In this document: positions 8,229 through 15,816 of the stretch, in pieces
How the letters are laid out: each line of letters opens with the position of its first letter
Position numbering within the stretch: the first letter of the stretch is position 1
From: an uncultured Moraxella sp.
GTDB lineage: Bacteria; Pseudomonadota; Gammaproteobacteria; Pseudomonadales; Moraxellaceae
Length of the DNA stretch: 27,148 nucleotides
Assembly: GCA_943908405.1 (NCBI GenBank)
Contig: CALTTE010000017.1
Coordinates: forward strand, 1-27,148
Direction: 5' to 3'
The notes under the pieces: model-generated
Seen by the model: only the letters and a program-made list of their open reading frames with translations
Database searches by the model: none
Told to the model about the DNA's origin: nothing
Program-made: the position numbers and the translations under genes

Positions 8229-8486
8229 TTATTTTTTTTGAATGACATAACGATAATTACCGTCTTTGCTGTCTTGTTCCAACAGCGTATGCCCAAGATG
8301 GCGACAAAAATTAGGCACATCACGACTGGTGGCAGGGTCGGTGGCTAATACCGTAACCGTATCACCGCTATTGAGTGGTCGTATGGCTTTATGGAGTAGC
8401 ATAATCGGTTCTGGACAAATCAGCCCTGTGGTGTCAAGGGTGGTGCTTGTGTTCGGGCTACTTGTGTTCGGGGTGCTTGTTGTCAT
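8229..8486 (-). CDS. tusA: TusA-family sulfur carrier / sulfurtransferase
   Basis: This 85-residue protein has the TusA signature LICPEPIMLLHKAI. Its active cysteine is C24, which carries persulfide sulfur, and it is followed by the DPATSRDVPNFC segment. In E. coli TusA relays sulfur from IscS to TusBCD for 2-thiolation of tRNA wobble uridine. Here the role is inferred from family. The domain proper starts near residue 17. The first 16 residues are a Thr/Ser/Pro-rich leader encoded by a 15-nt tandem repeat that overlaps the end of the upstream gene by 29 nt. The next Met lies inside the domain, so 8486 is the only ATG that keeps the domain whole. Confidence 0.9.
   Translation of the reverse strand: MTTSTPNTSSPNTSTTLDTTGLICPEPIMLLHKAIRPLNSGDTVTVLATDPATSRDVPNFCRHLGHTLLEQDSKDGNYRYVIQKK
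8446..8472 (-). repeat. 15-nt period repeat at the tusA 5' end
   Basis: On the plus strand CTTGTGTTCGGG occurs at 8446-8457 and 8461-8472, a period of 15. It encodes the Ser/Pro/Asn/Thr leader of TusA, and its upstream copy lies inside the overlap with the preceding gene. Being a multiple of 3, it would change leader length without a frameshift. Confidence 0.8.
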
Positions 8487-8991
8487 CGCTGTTGCCTTGT
8501 GTTAAAAAATTTAAAAAACGAATGATATTCACCTTAAGCAAATAAGGCATAGAAAACCACGCCACCATCGCCAAAAATACCGCCATTGCTGCTTGTATGC
8601 CATCGCCATTGATGTATTTAATCAGTGCCACAACAGGCAATAACAGCCCAAAACTTAGCATAATCAGTAAAATATTGGCTTGGATAATGCGATAGCGGTA
8701 CATCAAAAAAACGTGGTACAACGTTATGGGTATGCTAAGCCCAATTAAGGCATAAGGCAGATAATGAAAGGCATAATAAATCGCCTCACTGTCCTTAAAG
8801 CGTGCCATACTCGCCAACGTCCCAAATACCGCAAAGCAAATAATTCCAGCCACCCCCAAAATCAGCGAACAATAGCTTTGGGTGCGTGCTTGCTGAAATA
8901 ACTCAATCAGGGCTTGTGATGATTGATGGTGTGTGGTTTGTACTTGGTGTTTTGCTTGGCGTGGTGCTTGGTGTTGGCGTGTTTGGGTCAT
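8458..8991 (-). CDS. Small integral membrane protein of unknown function
   Basis: A 177-residue protein that I do not recognise. A polar, Gln/His-rich N-terminus (about residues 1-35) precedes four likely membrane segments: near LILGVAGIICFAVFGTLAS, YLPYALIGLSIPITLYHVFL, ANILLIMLSFGLLLPVVALI and AAMAVFLAMVAWFSMPYLL. The C-terminus is charged. It starts immediately after the ruvX stop with no gap and overlaps tusA by 29 nt, so it belongs to the yqgE-ruvX-tusA transcription unit. No functional residues are evident. Coding is supported by packing, the run of hydrophobic segments and an open frame in a compact operon. Confidence 0.85.
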   Translation of the reverse strand: MTQTRQHQAPRQAKHQVQTTHHQSSQALIELFQQARTQSYCSLILGVAGIICFAVFGTLASMARFKDSEAIYYAFHYLPYALIGLSIPITLYHVFLMYRYRIIQANILLIMLSFGLLLPVVALIKYINGDGIQAAMAVFLAMVAWFSMPYLLKVNIIRFLNFLTQGNSDDNKHPEHK

Positions 8992-9483
8992 TTATTGGCT
9001 CGCTTGATTGGGCTGATAACCTGGTATGGCGATGGCATTACCTTCAAAATAAGCACGCAAAATCAAGCACGCTGAGATGGCATCTATGGGGTCTTTGTGG
9101 CTACCAATCAGCCCAAGCTCAAAAGCTAGTTGGCGGGCTTCTCGGCTTGTTAGGCGTTCATCACTTAAGAATACTTCGGTCTTTAAGCGGTATTCGGTGA
9201 GCTTGTGGGCAAGCCGTCTGGCAAATTTAGCGGCACGTTTTGAGAGCATTGAATCTGTGCCGTCCATATTGAGTGGTAAGCCAATCACAATGACAGCAAT
9301 TTGCCAGCTTTGGATTATCCCCAAAAGATTGTCCCAGTCAGGCTGTCCATTATTCATCGCTAGGTTACCAAACGGTTGGGCGTTGTTGGTGAGCGTATTA
9401 CCCAGTGCCATTCCTGTTTTTTTGATGCCAAAATCCAATGCTAAGAGTGTTTGGATAGCGGGGGTGGTTGTGGTTTGGGTCAT
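8992..9483 (-). CDS. ruvX: RuvX/YqgF-family Holliday junction resolvase-like protein
   Basis: This 163-residue RNase H-fold protein has LALDFGIKKTGMALG (catalytic D17), VIGLPLNMDGT at residues 67-76, DERLTS at 108-113 and DPIDAISA near 131-138, which together form the YqgF active-site set. In E. coli YqgF is essential and linked to pre-16S rRNA 5' processing. A recombination role has also been proposed. The start codon overlaps the yqgE stop by one base (TGATG), the common arrangement for this gene pair. The next gene begins directly after the stop. Confidence 0.95.
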   Translation of the reverse strand: MTQTTTTPAIQTLLALDFGIKKTGMALGNTLTNNAQPFGNLAMNNGQPDWDNLLGIIQSWQIAVIVIGLPLNMDGTDSMLSKRAAKFARRLAHKLTEYRLKTEVFLSDERLTSREARQLAFELGLIGSHKDPIDAISACLILRAYFEGNAIAIPGYQPNQASQ

Positions 9484-10040
9484 CAGGCTTGTCCTATGCT
9501 TGGGTCAAATAATGCTGGATTTAGCCCCAAATTTTTATAAGCCTGTGAAAGTTTTTGACTGTGGTCGGCAAAAAATAGCGTTTCGCTGGTTGCAGGACAG
9601 CTAAGCCAGCTTTTTTGGGCAATTTCTTGCTCCAGCTGATTTTCGCCCCAAATGCACACGCCCATCAGCAATAAAAATTGAAAGGCGGTGTTGTTGTTCC
9701 AATCACTATCCAAATGCAATAAAATATCACGGCTGGTCGTTAGGCAAATATTTTCACCCAGAGCAAACGATTCTTTAAAACGAGGCAAGCCGGTGTGCAA
9801 AATCACCCCAACATTTTGAAAAGCGACCCCACCGTTCATTGTTGGCGTATTCATCAAGGCGGGCTTATCAATATCTAGTCCCATCAGCACTCGCCCCACA
9901 CTCAAGGCGGGGTTTGGGTCATTGACAATAAGCCCCCACGCCATTTTTTTGTCGTGGCGACAGATATAAATCAGCCGATTGGCAAAGCGAGGATCTGACA
10001 TTTGGGCGGTGGGGATTAAAAAATGATTGGTTAAACGCAT
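9483..10040 (-). CDS. yqgE: YqgE/AlgH family protein
   Basis: This 185-residue protein has the YqgE/AlgH (DUF179) pattern: NHFLIPTAQMSDPRFANRLI at the N-terminus, WGLIVNDP, then PTMNGGVAFQNVGVILHT. The C-terminal half contains SRDILLHL. The usual GYAGWxxGQLExE motif is partly degraded here (LLMGVCIWGENQLEQEI). The family's biochemical role is unsettled; AlgH was once considered an alginate regulator. It forms the conserved pair with ruvX and is the first gene of the minus-strand unit. The 293-nt upstream gap must contain its promoter. Confidence 0.92.
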   Translation of the reverse strand: MRLTNHFLIPTAQMSDPRFANRLIYICRHDKKMAWGLIVNDPNPALSVGRVLMGLDIDKPALMNTPTMNGGVAFQNVGVILHTGLPRFKESFALGENICLTTSRDILLHLDSDWNNNTAFQFLLLMGVCIWGENQLEQEIAQKSWLSCPATSETLFFADHSQKLSQAYKNLGLNPALFDPSIGQA

Positions 10041-10333
10041 AATGGTTACTTTGATTGGTGGTTGCTGTTATTTATATTACTTGATAATGGCTTTATTTGA
10101 TAGTAGCTTTTTTTGATAGTGGCTTAATAGTTAATTGGGGTTTATGGTTAATGGGATTATCGTTACTTAGGGTTATCGTTGCTTTGATTGGGCAGTTGTT
10201 GGGCTTTTGGCTTAACCGCTTGGTTTTGTTGTGCCTTGTTTATGGTGCTTTGCATTGGGTTTTTGCCTTATTTGGTGATTTTTGGGGGTTTGGGTTTGTT
10301 GTAATTATTATTGGTTTCTAGGGCTTTGTTGGC
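10041..10333. other. T/G-rich low-complexity gap between recN and yqgE
   Basis: No convincing gene is seen. Three degenerate copies of a TTGATAGTGGCTT-like word occur at 10081-10094, 10096-10109 and 10112-10125, followed by runs of TTGG, TTTG and GGTTT. A plus-strand open frame (10097-10321, TTG start) translates into a compositionally biased hydrophobic chain and is judged spurious. Confidence 0.6.
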
Positions 10334-12025
10334 TTACGGTTTTTGGTGGTGCTTGGTGGTTTTTTTTGGGGTGCTGTCAATGCCATCAAGTAAACTTTTG
10401 GCGTGGGCAAGGGTTTCATCGGTAATCACCACACCCCCCGACATTCGTGCCAGCTCATAAACTTGCTTGTCTTTGGTGATGGGCATAAAATGGCTGATGG
10501 TTTGCTCGCCTTGTTCTTTTTCTACCAAAATATGGCAATGGCTACACGCCGCCACTTGGGCTTGGTGAGTGATGGCAATAATCTGCTGGGTGTTGCCAAG
10601 CTTGCGTAACAGCTCACCCACCACTTGGGCAGTACCGCCACTAATGCCCACGTCCACCTCATCAAAAATCAGCACAGGCACCTCTTTAATCACTTGCATC
10701 ACTTGCATCACAAGGGCAATGCGAGACAGCTCACCGCCTGAAGCGACTTTGTGCAGGGGCAATAGTGGCATACCGACATTGGCACTAAATAACAGCTGCA
10801 CATCATACCACCCAAAACTGGCAGGGGTTTCACGCTCATCAAAGCTAAATTCACAAGTGGCATTGGGCAAAGCCAAGGGGGCTAATTGCTCGGCTAATTG
10901 TTTGCAAAGACTGGGGGCAAACTGGGTGCGTTTGGTGTGCAATCGTTGTGCTTGCGTTTTGTAATCGGCATAAGCATCATCAATTGCCTCATCAAGGCTT
11001 TTTGTGTCAGGCACGCTTTGTAAATCGCTTAGCTCTTGTTGCCACGCTGGCACTTGAGCCAGTAACTCATCAATCGGCATACGGTATTTGGTGCTAAGCT
11101 TATGGGCAAGGCTTAATAAGTGATTGAGCCGTTCTAGCTCTGTGTCATCGCTACTTTGATTTTGGCTATAATCGCTAAGCGATAACGCGCTGTCATAAAT
11201 CAGCTCATAAGCGTGAGTTAGGTTATCGTGGGCGAGGGCAAAACTTTCTGATAATTGGCTGTTATGCTCGCATAATTTGATGGCACGCCCAAGCAGTCCA
11301 AGCACGTTTGGTATATCATCATCGCTATTTAGCATCACACTTGCACTTTGGGCATCGCTAATTAATGCCTCAATATTGGACAGCTCTTCATAACTGCTTT
11401 CTATGGCGGTAATATCAATATTGAGTAGTGGCTCAACATCGGCAAGCTGACTACTTAGTAGCATTATGCGGTCAAGGCGGTTTTGGGCATTTTGTGCCAG
11501 TTGCTGTTGTTGTTTAATCAGCGATTGCCAATGCTCATAGGTGCGTTGCACATTATGCACCTCACGACCAAAACCACCCACGCTGTCCAAAAACTTTAGG
11601 GCAAAACTGGGTTTTAATAACTCAAGCCCTGCGTGTTGGCTGTGGATATTAACCAGCATCGCCCCAAGCGATTTCAGTTCAGCTAGACTTGCTGGCGTGC
11701 CGTTAATCCACGCTTTGGAGCGTCCTTCTTGGCTGAGTTGTCTACGAATGACAATATCGCCATCGCAAGCGTCTCGTTCATTGGTGGCAAACCAAGCTTG
11801 AACCATTGGGCTGTTATCAAAAAAATGAGCATAAATATCGGCGTTTTTTGCCCCAAATCGTACCAAATCGGCGTTGGCACGTCCACCGATAGCAAGGCTT
11901 AATGCGTCCAATAGCAACGATTTGCCCGCCCCTGTCTCACCAGTGATGACATTAAAGCCTTGGTCAAAATTAATTTCATTGTCAAAAACCAAAGCAAAAT
12001 TATGCAAATGTAATGTTTGAAGCAT
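10334..12025 (-). CDS. recN: DNA repair protein RecN
   Basis: RecN is an SMC-like ATPase that supports RecA-dependent double-strand break repair. The 563-residue protein has Walker A GETGAGKS at 29-36, the RecN feature NIHSQHAG near 126-133 and coiled-coil arms from about 160 to 375. The ABC signature SGGELSRIAL is at 429-438, Walker B VLIFDE at 451-456, and the H-loop ITHQAQVAA has H487. The start at 12025 follows a GGGAA ribosome binding site. The last 15 residues are Lys/His/Pro/Thr-rich. The gene is intact; the composite element at 12357 lies about 330 nt upstream of its start. Confidence 0.97.
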   Translation of the reverse strand: MLQTLHLHNFALVFDNEINFDQGFNVITGETGAGKSLLLDALSLAIGGRANADLVRFGAKNADIYAHFFDNSPMVQAWFATNERDACDGDIVIRRQLSQEGRSKAWINGTPASLAELKSLGAMLVNIHSQHAGLELLKPSFALKFLDSVGGFGREVHNVQRTYEHWQSLIKQQQQLAQNAQNRLDRIMLLSSQLADVEPLLNIDITAIESSYEELSNIEALISDAQSASVMLNSDDDIPNVLGLLGRAIKLCEHNSQLSESFALAHDNLTHAYELIYDSALSLSDYSQNQSSDDTELERLNHLLSLAHKLSTKYRMPIDELLAQVPAWQQELSDLQSVPDTKSLDEAIDDAYADYKTQAQRLHTKRTQFAPSLCKQLAEQLAPLALPNATCEFSFDERETPASFGWYDVQLLFSANVGMPLLPLHKVASGGELSRIALVMQVMQVIKEVPVLIFDEVDVGISGGTAQVVGELLRKLGNTQQIIAITHQAQVAACSHCHILVEKEQGEQTISHFMPITKDKQVYELARMSGGVVITDETLAHAKSLLDGIDSTPKKTTKHHQKP

Positions 12026-12313
12026 TGTATTCCCATCAAAATTTTATAAAGCCGTCTTTAAAGCTGTCTTATCAAAGCGTCCAACGCCTCAACACCAACG
12101 CCCCAACGCCCCAATGTCTCAATTTGTCTCAATGTGTCTCAATAATCCTAATGTGTCTCAACGCCAACTGTCAAATGCTAGCCAGCCCCAATTTATTTAT
12201 CAATCAAAACCTATGCCTTTGATGGCGATACCGTATTGCTTTGGGCTTTATTGGACTGTCTTCATTGTCGGCAACATTTAGTTAGCAGTATTTAATTGGT
12301 GCTGACTATGGCT

Positions 12314-12319
12314 ATTATA
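12314..12319 (-). promoter_or_regulatory. Putative -10 element upstream of recN
   Basis: The minus strand reads TTTGCTATAATAGCC, a consensus TATAAT inside the palindrome GCTATAATAGC. No good TTGACA-like -35 is seen at the normal spacing. The mobile element begins about 38 bp upstream of this hexamer, so the sequence just beyond a presumed -35 is foreign. Confidence 0.4.
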
Positions 12320-12344
12320 GCAAATTTTTGTATTAAGTTTTTTG

Positions 12345-12356
12345 TATTAAGTATTG
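12345..12356 (+). repeat. Left 12-bp direct repeat flanking the composite element
   Basis: TATTAAGTATTG directly abuts the left end (ACCCC...) of the IS982-type element. The identical 12-mer abuts the right end of the MITE-like element at 15817-15828. It is interpreted as one half of a target-site duplication. Confidence 0.85.
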
Positions 12357-13381
12357 ACCCCAATTCGGGATAAGCGCTCAAAAAAAGATAAAAAAAGAAG
12401 TCCAAAGTTGCTAAAGTGAGTTTACCAAGACAAACTTCACAACAAGGACTTCTTACATGGACAACCTAACCGAACTATACTGCCATATTGACGACTTTTA
12501 TCAGCAATTCAAACCTGAGTTTGACGCTCATTTAATCGCAACGGGCCGTCAACGGTTAAGAGCATGCCAGATAAGTGTAGCAGAGATGATGACCATCTTG
12601 GTACTGTTTCATCAACTGCGGTATCGACAGTTTAAGTCTTTTTACTACCATCACATGCTTGGCATGATGAAACGGGAGTTTCCAAACCTGCCGAGCTACT
12701 CGCGATTTATAGAGCTTGTGCCGCGCAGTATCATACCACTGTGCAGCTACTTGCAAAGCATGATGGGCGACTGTACGGGTATCAGCTATATTGATTCAAC
12801 CAAGATAGCAGTTTGTCATAACAAGCGTATCTACCGTCATAAAGTCTTTAAGGGACTTGCAACCCGAGGCAAAAGCAGCATGGGCTGGTTCTATGGCTTT
12901 AAGCTGCACGCCATTATCAATCATAAGGGCGAGCTTGTATCTGTTAAAGTCACTGCGGGTAATACGGATGACAGAGTGCCTGTTAAGGATATGGCAACAC
13001 CTTTGTTTGGTAAGCTATTTGGTGATAGAGGCTATATCAGTAAAGCCCTAAACGAGTGGCTCACAAAACACAGTGATACTACGTTGATCACTAAACTTCG
13101 GCGTAATATGAAACCCCAATTACTTGAGCCTATAGATGAGGCACTACTCAATCATCGCTCTTTGGTTGAAACGGTGTTTGGAGAGCTTAAAAACTTGTGC
13201 CAAATCGAACACTCACGCCATCGTAGTGTCACGGGGTTTATCACAAACTTGCTGTCAGGTTTAATTGCTTATTGCTGGTTTCCCTATAAGCCCACCATCA
13301 AAAACATGCCTCAGCAGGGACGGGTAGTAACATTGTAAATAGTATCAATGAGTTACAATGTGGCTTATCCCGAACTGGGGT
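12357..13381 (+). mobile_element. IS982-family insertion sequence, complete
   Basis: This 1025-bp element has 19-bp terminal inverted repeats, ACCCCAATTCGGGATAAGC on the left and GCTTATCCCGAACTGGGGT on the right, with one mismatch. It carries a single intact transposase gene. The AC...GT ends and one DDE transposase fit IS982. No target duplication is seen around this IS alone: TATTAAGTATTG on the left, TAAATAGC on the right. Confidence 0.92.
12457..13338 (+). CDS. IS982-family DDE transposase
   Basis: This 293-residue transposase catalyses movement of the IS and potentially of any segment bounded by its ends. An N-terminal helical DNA-binding region (about 1-105) is followed by the catalytic core, with D113 (SYIDSTKIAVC), D190 (FGDRGYISK) and E238 (HRSLVETVFGELK) as the likely DDE triad. 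The length matches the family, at a little under 300 residues. No frameshift or internal stop is seen, so it may be active. It starts at an ATG preceded by AAGGACTTCTTAC, where AAGGA serves as a ribosome binding site. Confidence 0.95.
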   Translation: MDNLTELYCHIDDFYQQFKPEFDAHLIATGRQRLRACQISVAEMMTILVLFHQLRYRQFKSFYYHHMLGMMKREFPNLPSYSRFIELVPRSIIPLCSYLQSMMGDCTGISYIDSTKIAVCHNKRIYRHKVFKGLATRGKSSMGWFYGFKLHAIINHKGELVSVKVTAGNTDDRVPVKDMATPLFGKLFGDRGYISKALNEWLTKHSDTTLITKLRRNMKPQLLEPIDEALLNHRSLVETVFGELKNLCQIEHSRHRSVTGFITNLLSGLIAYCWFPYKPTIKNMPQQGRVVTL

Positions 13382-13393
13382 TAAATAGCTTTT

Positions 13394-14476
13394 TTACAGT
13401 GAAGCGATGCCAATATTGATCAAGCCGCCACCAACGATTAACCAAGTAAACATAATCGCCCCAAGTATCAATGGTTTGACGCCAGCTTGTTTAATGGCAC
13501 TCATATGGGTGGTCAAACCAAGGGCAAACATTGCCATCGTCAATAAGACATCATCAAGCATGACCATGCTCTGCTCAAAGCTTGCCGTCATCGGTATCCA
13601 CGTATGCAATACCACCACCAAAATAAAGATAAAGGCAAACCAAGGGACTTTCACTTGTTGCACACGATTTATGAAAGACGGCTTTTCGCCATTATCACTA
13701 CTGGTTTTGGTTAAGGCAAACGATAAAATCAATAAGAAAGGCGCGAGCATCATCACTCGTATCATTTTTGTGATGACCGCGGTATTGCCAACCTCGGTGC
13801 TGACGGCGTTACCAGCGACCACTACTTGTGCCACTTCATGAATGGTTGAACCGGTATATATGCCGTATTGCTGAGCGTTTAGCCAAGGTTGTAGCCAGCC
13901 AAGTTGATATAAAAATGGATAGAGCAGCATGGCAATCGTGCCAAAGACCACCACGGTGGCAACGGCAATGGTGACTTTATGCGCTTCGGCTTTAACCACG
14001 GGTTCTGCGGCAATTACCGCTGCAGCGCCACAAATACTTGCCCCTGAGCCGATCAATAAGGTCGTTTGCTTATCGACTTTAAGCCACTTTGTACCGAGCC
14101 AATAGGTAAGTAAAAACGTTGAGGTTAATACCAATGCATCAGTCATTACGGCGGGCATACCAACGCTTGCGACTTGGGTTAAAGTCAGTTTAAAACCATA
14201 AAATATAATGGCTAGGCGCAGTATTTGACCTTTAGCAAAACCAACACCCGCACTTAATTGATCAGAAAAATTTGGATAAATCGTATTGCCAAGTACCATG
14301 CCAAGTAAAATTGCTAGCGTCAACGATGACAGACCAACAATGCGTCCATTTGACCATGTGTCTAGGCTGACATTTAACCACAAACAAAACAAGCTCCCAA
14401 TCAGCACGACAATAAGTCCCATCGCATGACGATTATGCGGGAAGTAATTATTCATGGTTTGTGCTACTACGTTCAT
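13394..14476 (-). CDS. yeiH: YeiH-family putative sulfate/sulfite exporter
   Basis: This 360-residue polytopic inner-membrane protein of the YeiH (UPF0324) family has about ten hydrophobic segments. Conserved family features are GRIVGLSSLTLAILLGMVLG near the N-terminus, ILRLAIIFYGFKLT, the glycine/alanine-rich LIGSGASICGAAAVIAAEPV and GIYTGSTIHEVAQVVVAG. The family is annotated as a sulfate exporter, but direct transport evidence is thin. It is divergent from the LysR gene at 14678, as yeiH and yeiE are in E. coli. The stop lies 12 nt from the inner end of the IS. Its position inside the composite element indicates that it arrived as cargo. Confidence 0.92.
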   Translation of the reverse strand: MNVVAQTMNNYFPHNRHAMGLIVVLIGSLFCLWLNVSLDTWSNGRIVGLSSLTLAILLGMVLGNTIYPNFSDQLSAGVGFAKGQILRLAIIFYGFKLTLTQVASVGMPAVMTDALVLTSTFLLTYWLGTKWLKVDKQTTLLIGSGASICGAAAVIAAEPVVKAEAHKVTIAVATVVVFGTIAMLLYPFLYQLGWLQPWLNAQQYGIYTGSTIHEVAQVVVAGNAVSTEVGNTAVITKMIRVMMLAPFLLILSFALTKTSSDNGEKPSFINRVQQVKVPWFAFIFILVVVLHTWIPMTASFEQSMVMLDDVLLTMAMFALGLTTHMSAIKQAGVKPLILGAIMFTWLIVGGGLINIGIASL

Positions 14477-14677
14477 ATCGTACGCATCCTATTTTTTATC
14501 ATCTATAATCGAAATAAGCATAAGCTTATGAATAGACAGTATAATATAAACCGATTCATAATAAAAACAGATTAATAAGATATAAACTATCGATTTTTTA
14601 GGTTAGTAAGTTGTTGTAGGCTAGGTCATGTCCTAATTAGTTAAAGATAAAAGGCCGGTGAAAGAGGTGATCCAATC
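14477..14677. promoter_or_regulatory. Divergent yeiH/yeiE regulatory region with palindrome
   Basis: This 201-nt AT-rich region serves both divergent genes. CATAAGCTTATG at 14519-14530 is a perfect 12-bp palindrome about 43 nt upstream of the yeiH start, overlapped by further ATAAG/TTAT repeats. It is a good candidate for the LysR operator (T-N11-A type). The LysR gene has a strong ribosome binding site, GAGGTGA, ahead of its ATG. Control of yeiH by its divergent LysR is inferred from the arrangement. Confidence 0.6.
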
Positions 14678-15610
14678 ATGAAAAAAGCCATGCAGGTATT
14701 ACCAAAGATTACCCTCAAGCAATTATCAGTGTTTGTCAGTATTTATCAAACTGGCAGTACCAGCCGTGCCAGTGAAGAGCTGCATTTATCGCAATCAGCG
14801 GTTAGCAGTGCACTCACTGAGCTGGAGGCGCGGTTACAAATGCCGCTATTTGAGCGCGTCGGTCGCAGGCTTAATCAGCATCCAAACGCCCATCCTATCT
14901 ATATACAGGCACAAGCGATTTTGGTACAAGCTTTAACCCTTGAGCATTATCATAAGCATCAAGCAGGGCAGATTCATATTGGTGCTAGCACGACTATCGG
15001 TAATTATGTATTGCCGCCGCTGCTTGCCAAATTGTACGAAGCGCTACCCGATGCCCATATCGATATGTATATTGCCAATACCCAAGAAGTGGTCGGCGAG
15101 GTTGAGCAATTAAATATCGATATTGCGCTTGTAGAAGGTATGCCGCGCCCGACAGATATGAAAGTGATTGAGCAGCGCGCTTGGCGGACCGATACCTTGA
15201 TGGTATTTGCTAAATCTCATAGTAAATGGCTGGCAAACATGGACTATAACCATAAAGAAAAATGCTATGAGCTCAGCGCTGAACGATTGGCAAGGCTGCC
15301 ATTACTGGTACGAGAGGCGGGTTCGGGGACGCGGCAGATTATCGATGAGCAGTTATTGCAGCATCTACCGCATGCCGAGATTGTCATGGCAATTCAGCAG
15401 TCAGAAGCCATTAAGCATATGGTCAGCGCCGATATTGGGCTTGGCTGCTTATCGCAGTATGTCATTCAAGCAGAATTGGATAAAGCAGAGCTGGTGCAGG
15501 TGAAAGTAGCAGGTATTGATTTAGCGCGCACGTGGTGGCTGGTGTGGCATAAAGCGCGTCATCAAAGCCCCATTTGGCAGAGTTTTATTGATATTTTGAC
15601 AGAAGATTGA
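14678..15610 (+). CDS. yeiE: LysR-family regulator, YeiE-like
   Basis: This 310-residue transcription factor has an N-terminal winged helix-turn-helix (about residues 13-70; LKQLSVFVSIYQTGSTSRAS then LHLSQSAVSSALTELEARLQ). The effector domain contains GASTTIGNYVLPPLLAKL, LVREAGSGTRQIIDEQLL and QSEAIKHMVSADIGLGCLS, which follow E. coli YeiE closely as I recall it. YeiE has been described in enterobacteria as a sulfite-responsive regulator, so this gene and the divergent yeiH are read as a sulfite-sensing and export pair. The start is set by GAGGTGA at good spacing. The stop is 13 nt from the MITE. GCG and CGC codons seem more frequent than in neighbouring chromosomal genes. Confidence 0.9.
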   Translation: MKKAMQVLPKITLKQLSVFVSIYQTGSTSRASEELHLSQSAVSSALTELEARLQMPLFERVGRRLNQHPNAHPIYIQAQAILVQALTLEHYHKHQAGQIHIGASTTIGNYVLPPLLAKLYEALPDAHIDMYIANTQEVVGEVEQLNIDIALVEGMPRPTDMKVIEQRAWRTDTLMVFAKSHSKWLANMDYNHKEKCYELSAERLARLPLLVREAGSGTRQIIDEQLLQHLPHAEIVMAIQQSEAIKHMVSADIGLGCLSQYVIQAELDKAELVQVKVAGIDLARTWWLVWHKARHQSPIWQSFIDILTED

Positions 15611-15623
15611 TTTTAGTAGTAAA

Positions 15624-15816
15624 ACCCCAGTTCGGGATAAGCCAGTGCTTAAGTTGTTGATACTATTTGTATAATTATTATCTGACCTTATAAAGTCATG
15701 CTTTTGACAGTAGTTTATAGAGAAGCCTGTCTTCAAAGACTTAGCTGGTCTTCAAGAGTAATAGAAAATATCAATACTATCAGCAGCTTAATGAATCACT
15801 TATCCCGAACTGGGGT
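15624..15816. mobile_element. MITE-like non-autonomous element with IS982-type ends
   Basis: A 193-bp element without a coding gene starts with ACCCCAGTTCGGGATAAGC and ends with CTTATCCCGAACTGGGGT. These match the IS at 12357-13381, and the left end equals the right inverted repeat of that IS exactly. Similarity extends inward: TTGATACTATTT lies 12 nt past GATAAGCCA both here and in the reverse complement of the IS right end. The two MITE arms also resemble each other beyond the 18-bp core, as a long imperfect inverted repeat. GTCTTCAA occurs twice near the centre. It is probably mobilised in trans by the IS982 transposase. Confidence 0.85.

Larger units (their letters stand above)
12026..12356. 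other. recN upstream region with simple repeats
   Basis: This 331-nt region has no credible gene. At about 12085-12165 it is built from repeated words (CAACGCC, GTCTCAAT). On the plus strand ATTATA at 12314-12319 reads TATAAT on the minus strand within GCTATAATAGC, a plausible -10 for recN with a leader of about 280 nt. GTATTAAGT occurs at 12330-12338 and 12344-12352. The right-hand copy overlaps the direct repeat that abuts the mobile element. Confidence 0.5.
12357..15816. mobile_element. Composite transposon-like unit: IS982-type IS + yeiH/yeiE cargo + MITE
   Basis: A 3460-bp unit is bounded on the left by ACCCCAATTCGGGATAAGC and on the right by the inverted CTTATCCCGAACTGGGGT, with the same end sequences at two internal positions (13363-13381 and 15624-15642). 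The 12-mer TATTAAGTATTG lies flush outside both outer ends, while the inner flanks (after 13381 and before 15624) match neither each other nor the outer ones. This is what movement of the whole block in one event would leave. The cargo genes end only 12-13 nt from the inner ends. Bases in the LysR gene look richer in GCG/CGC codons than in neighbouring genes, which fits foreign origin. Confidence 0.78.

Noticed and set aside
10097..10321. Plus-strand 74-codon hydrophobic open frame between recN and yqgE
   Set aside because: It has a TTG start, no ribosome binding site and composition set by T/G-rich repeats, and both flanking genes are on the other strand.
12013..12222. 69-codon plus-strand frame upstream of recN
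   Set aside because: It starts inside recN on the opposite strand and consists of translated CAACGCC and GTCTCAAT simple repeats.
12357..13381. Independent IS insertion unrelated to the MITE
   Set aside because: The IS alone has no flanking duplication. The matching 12-mer is found only outside the far MITE end, so joint movement explains the data better.
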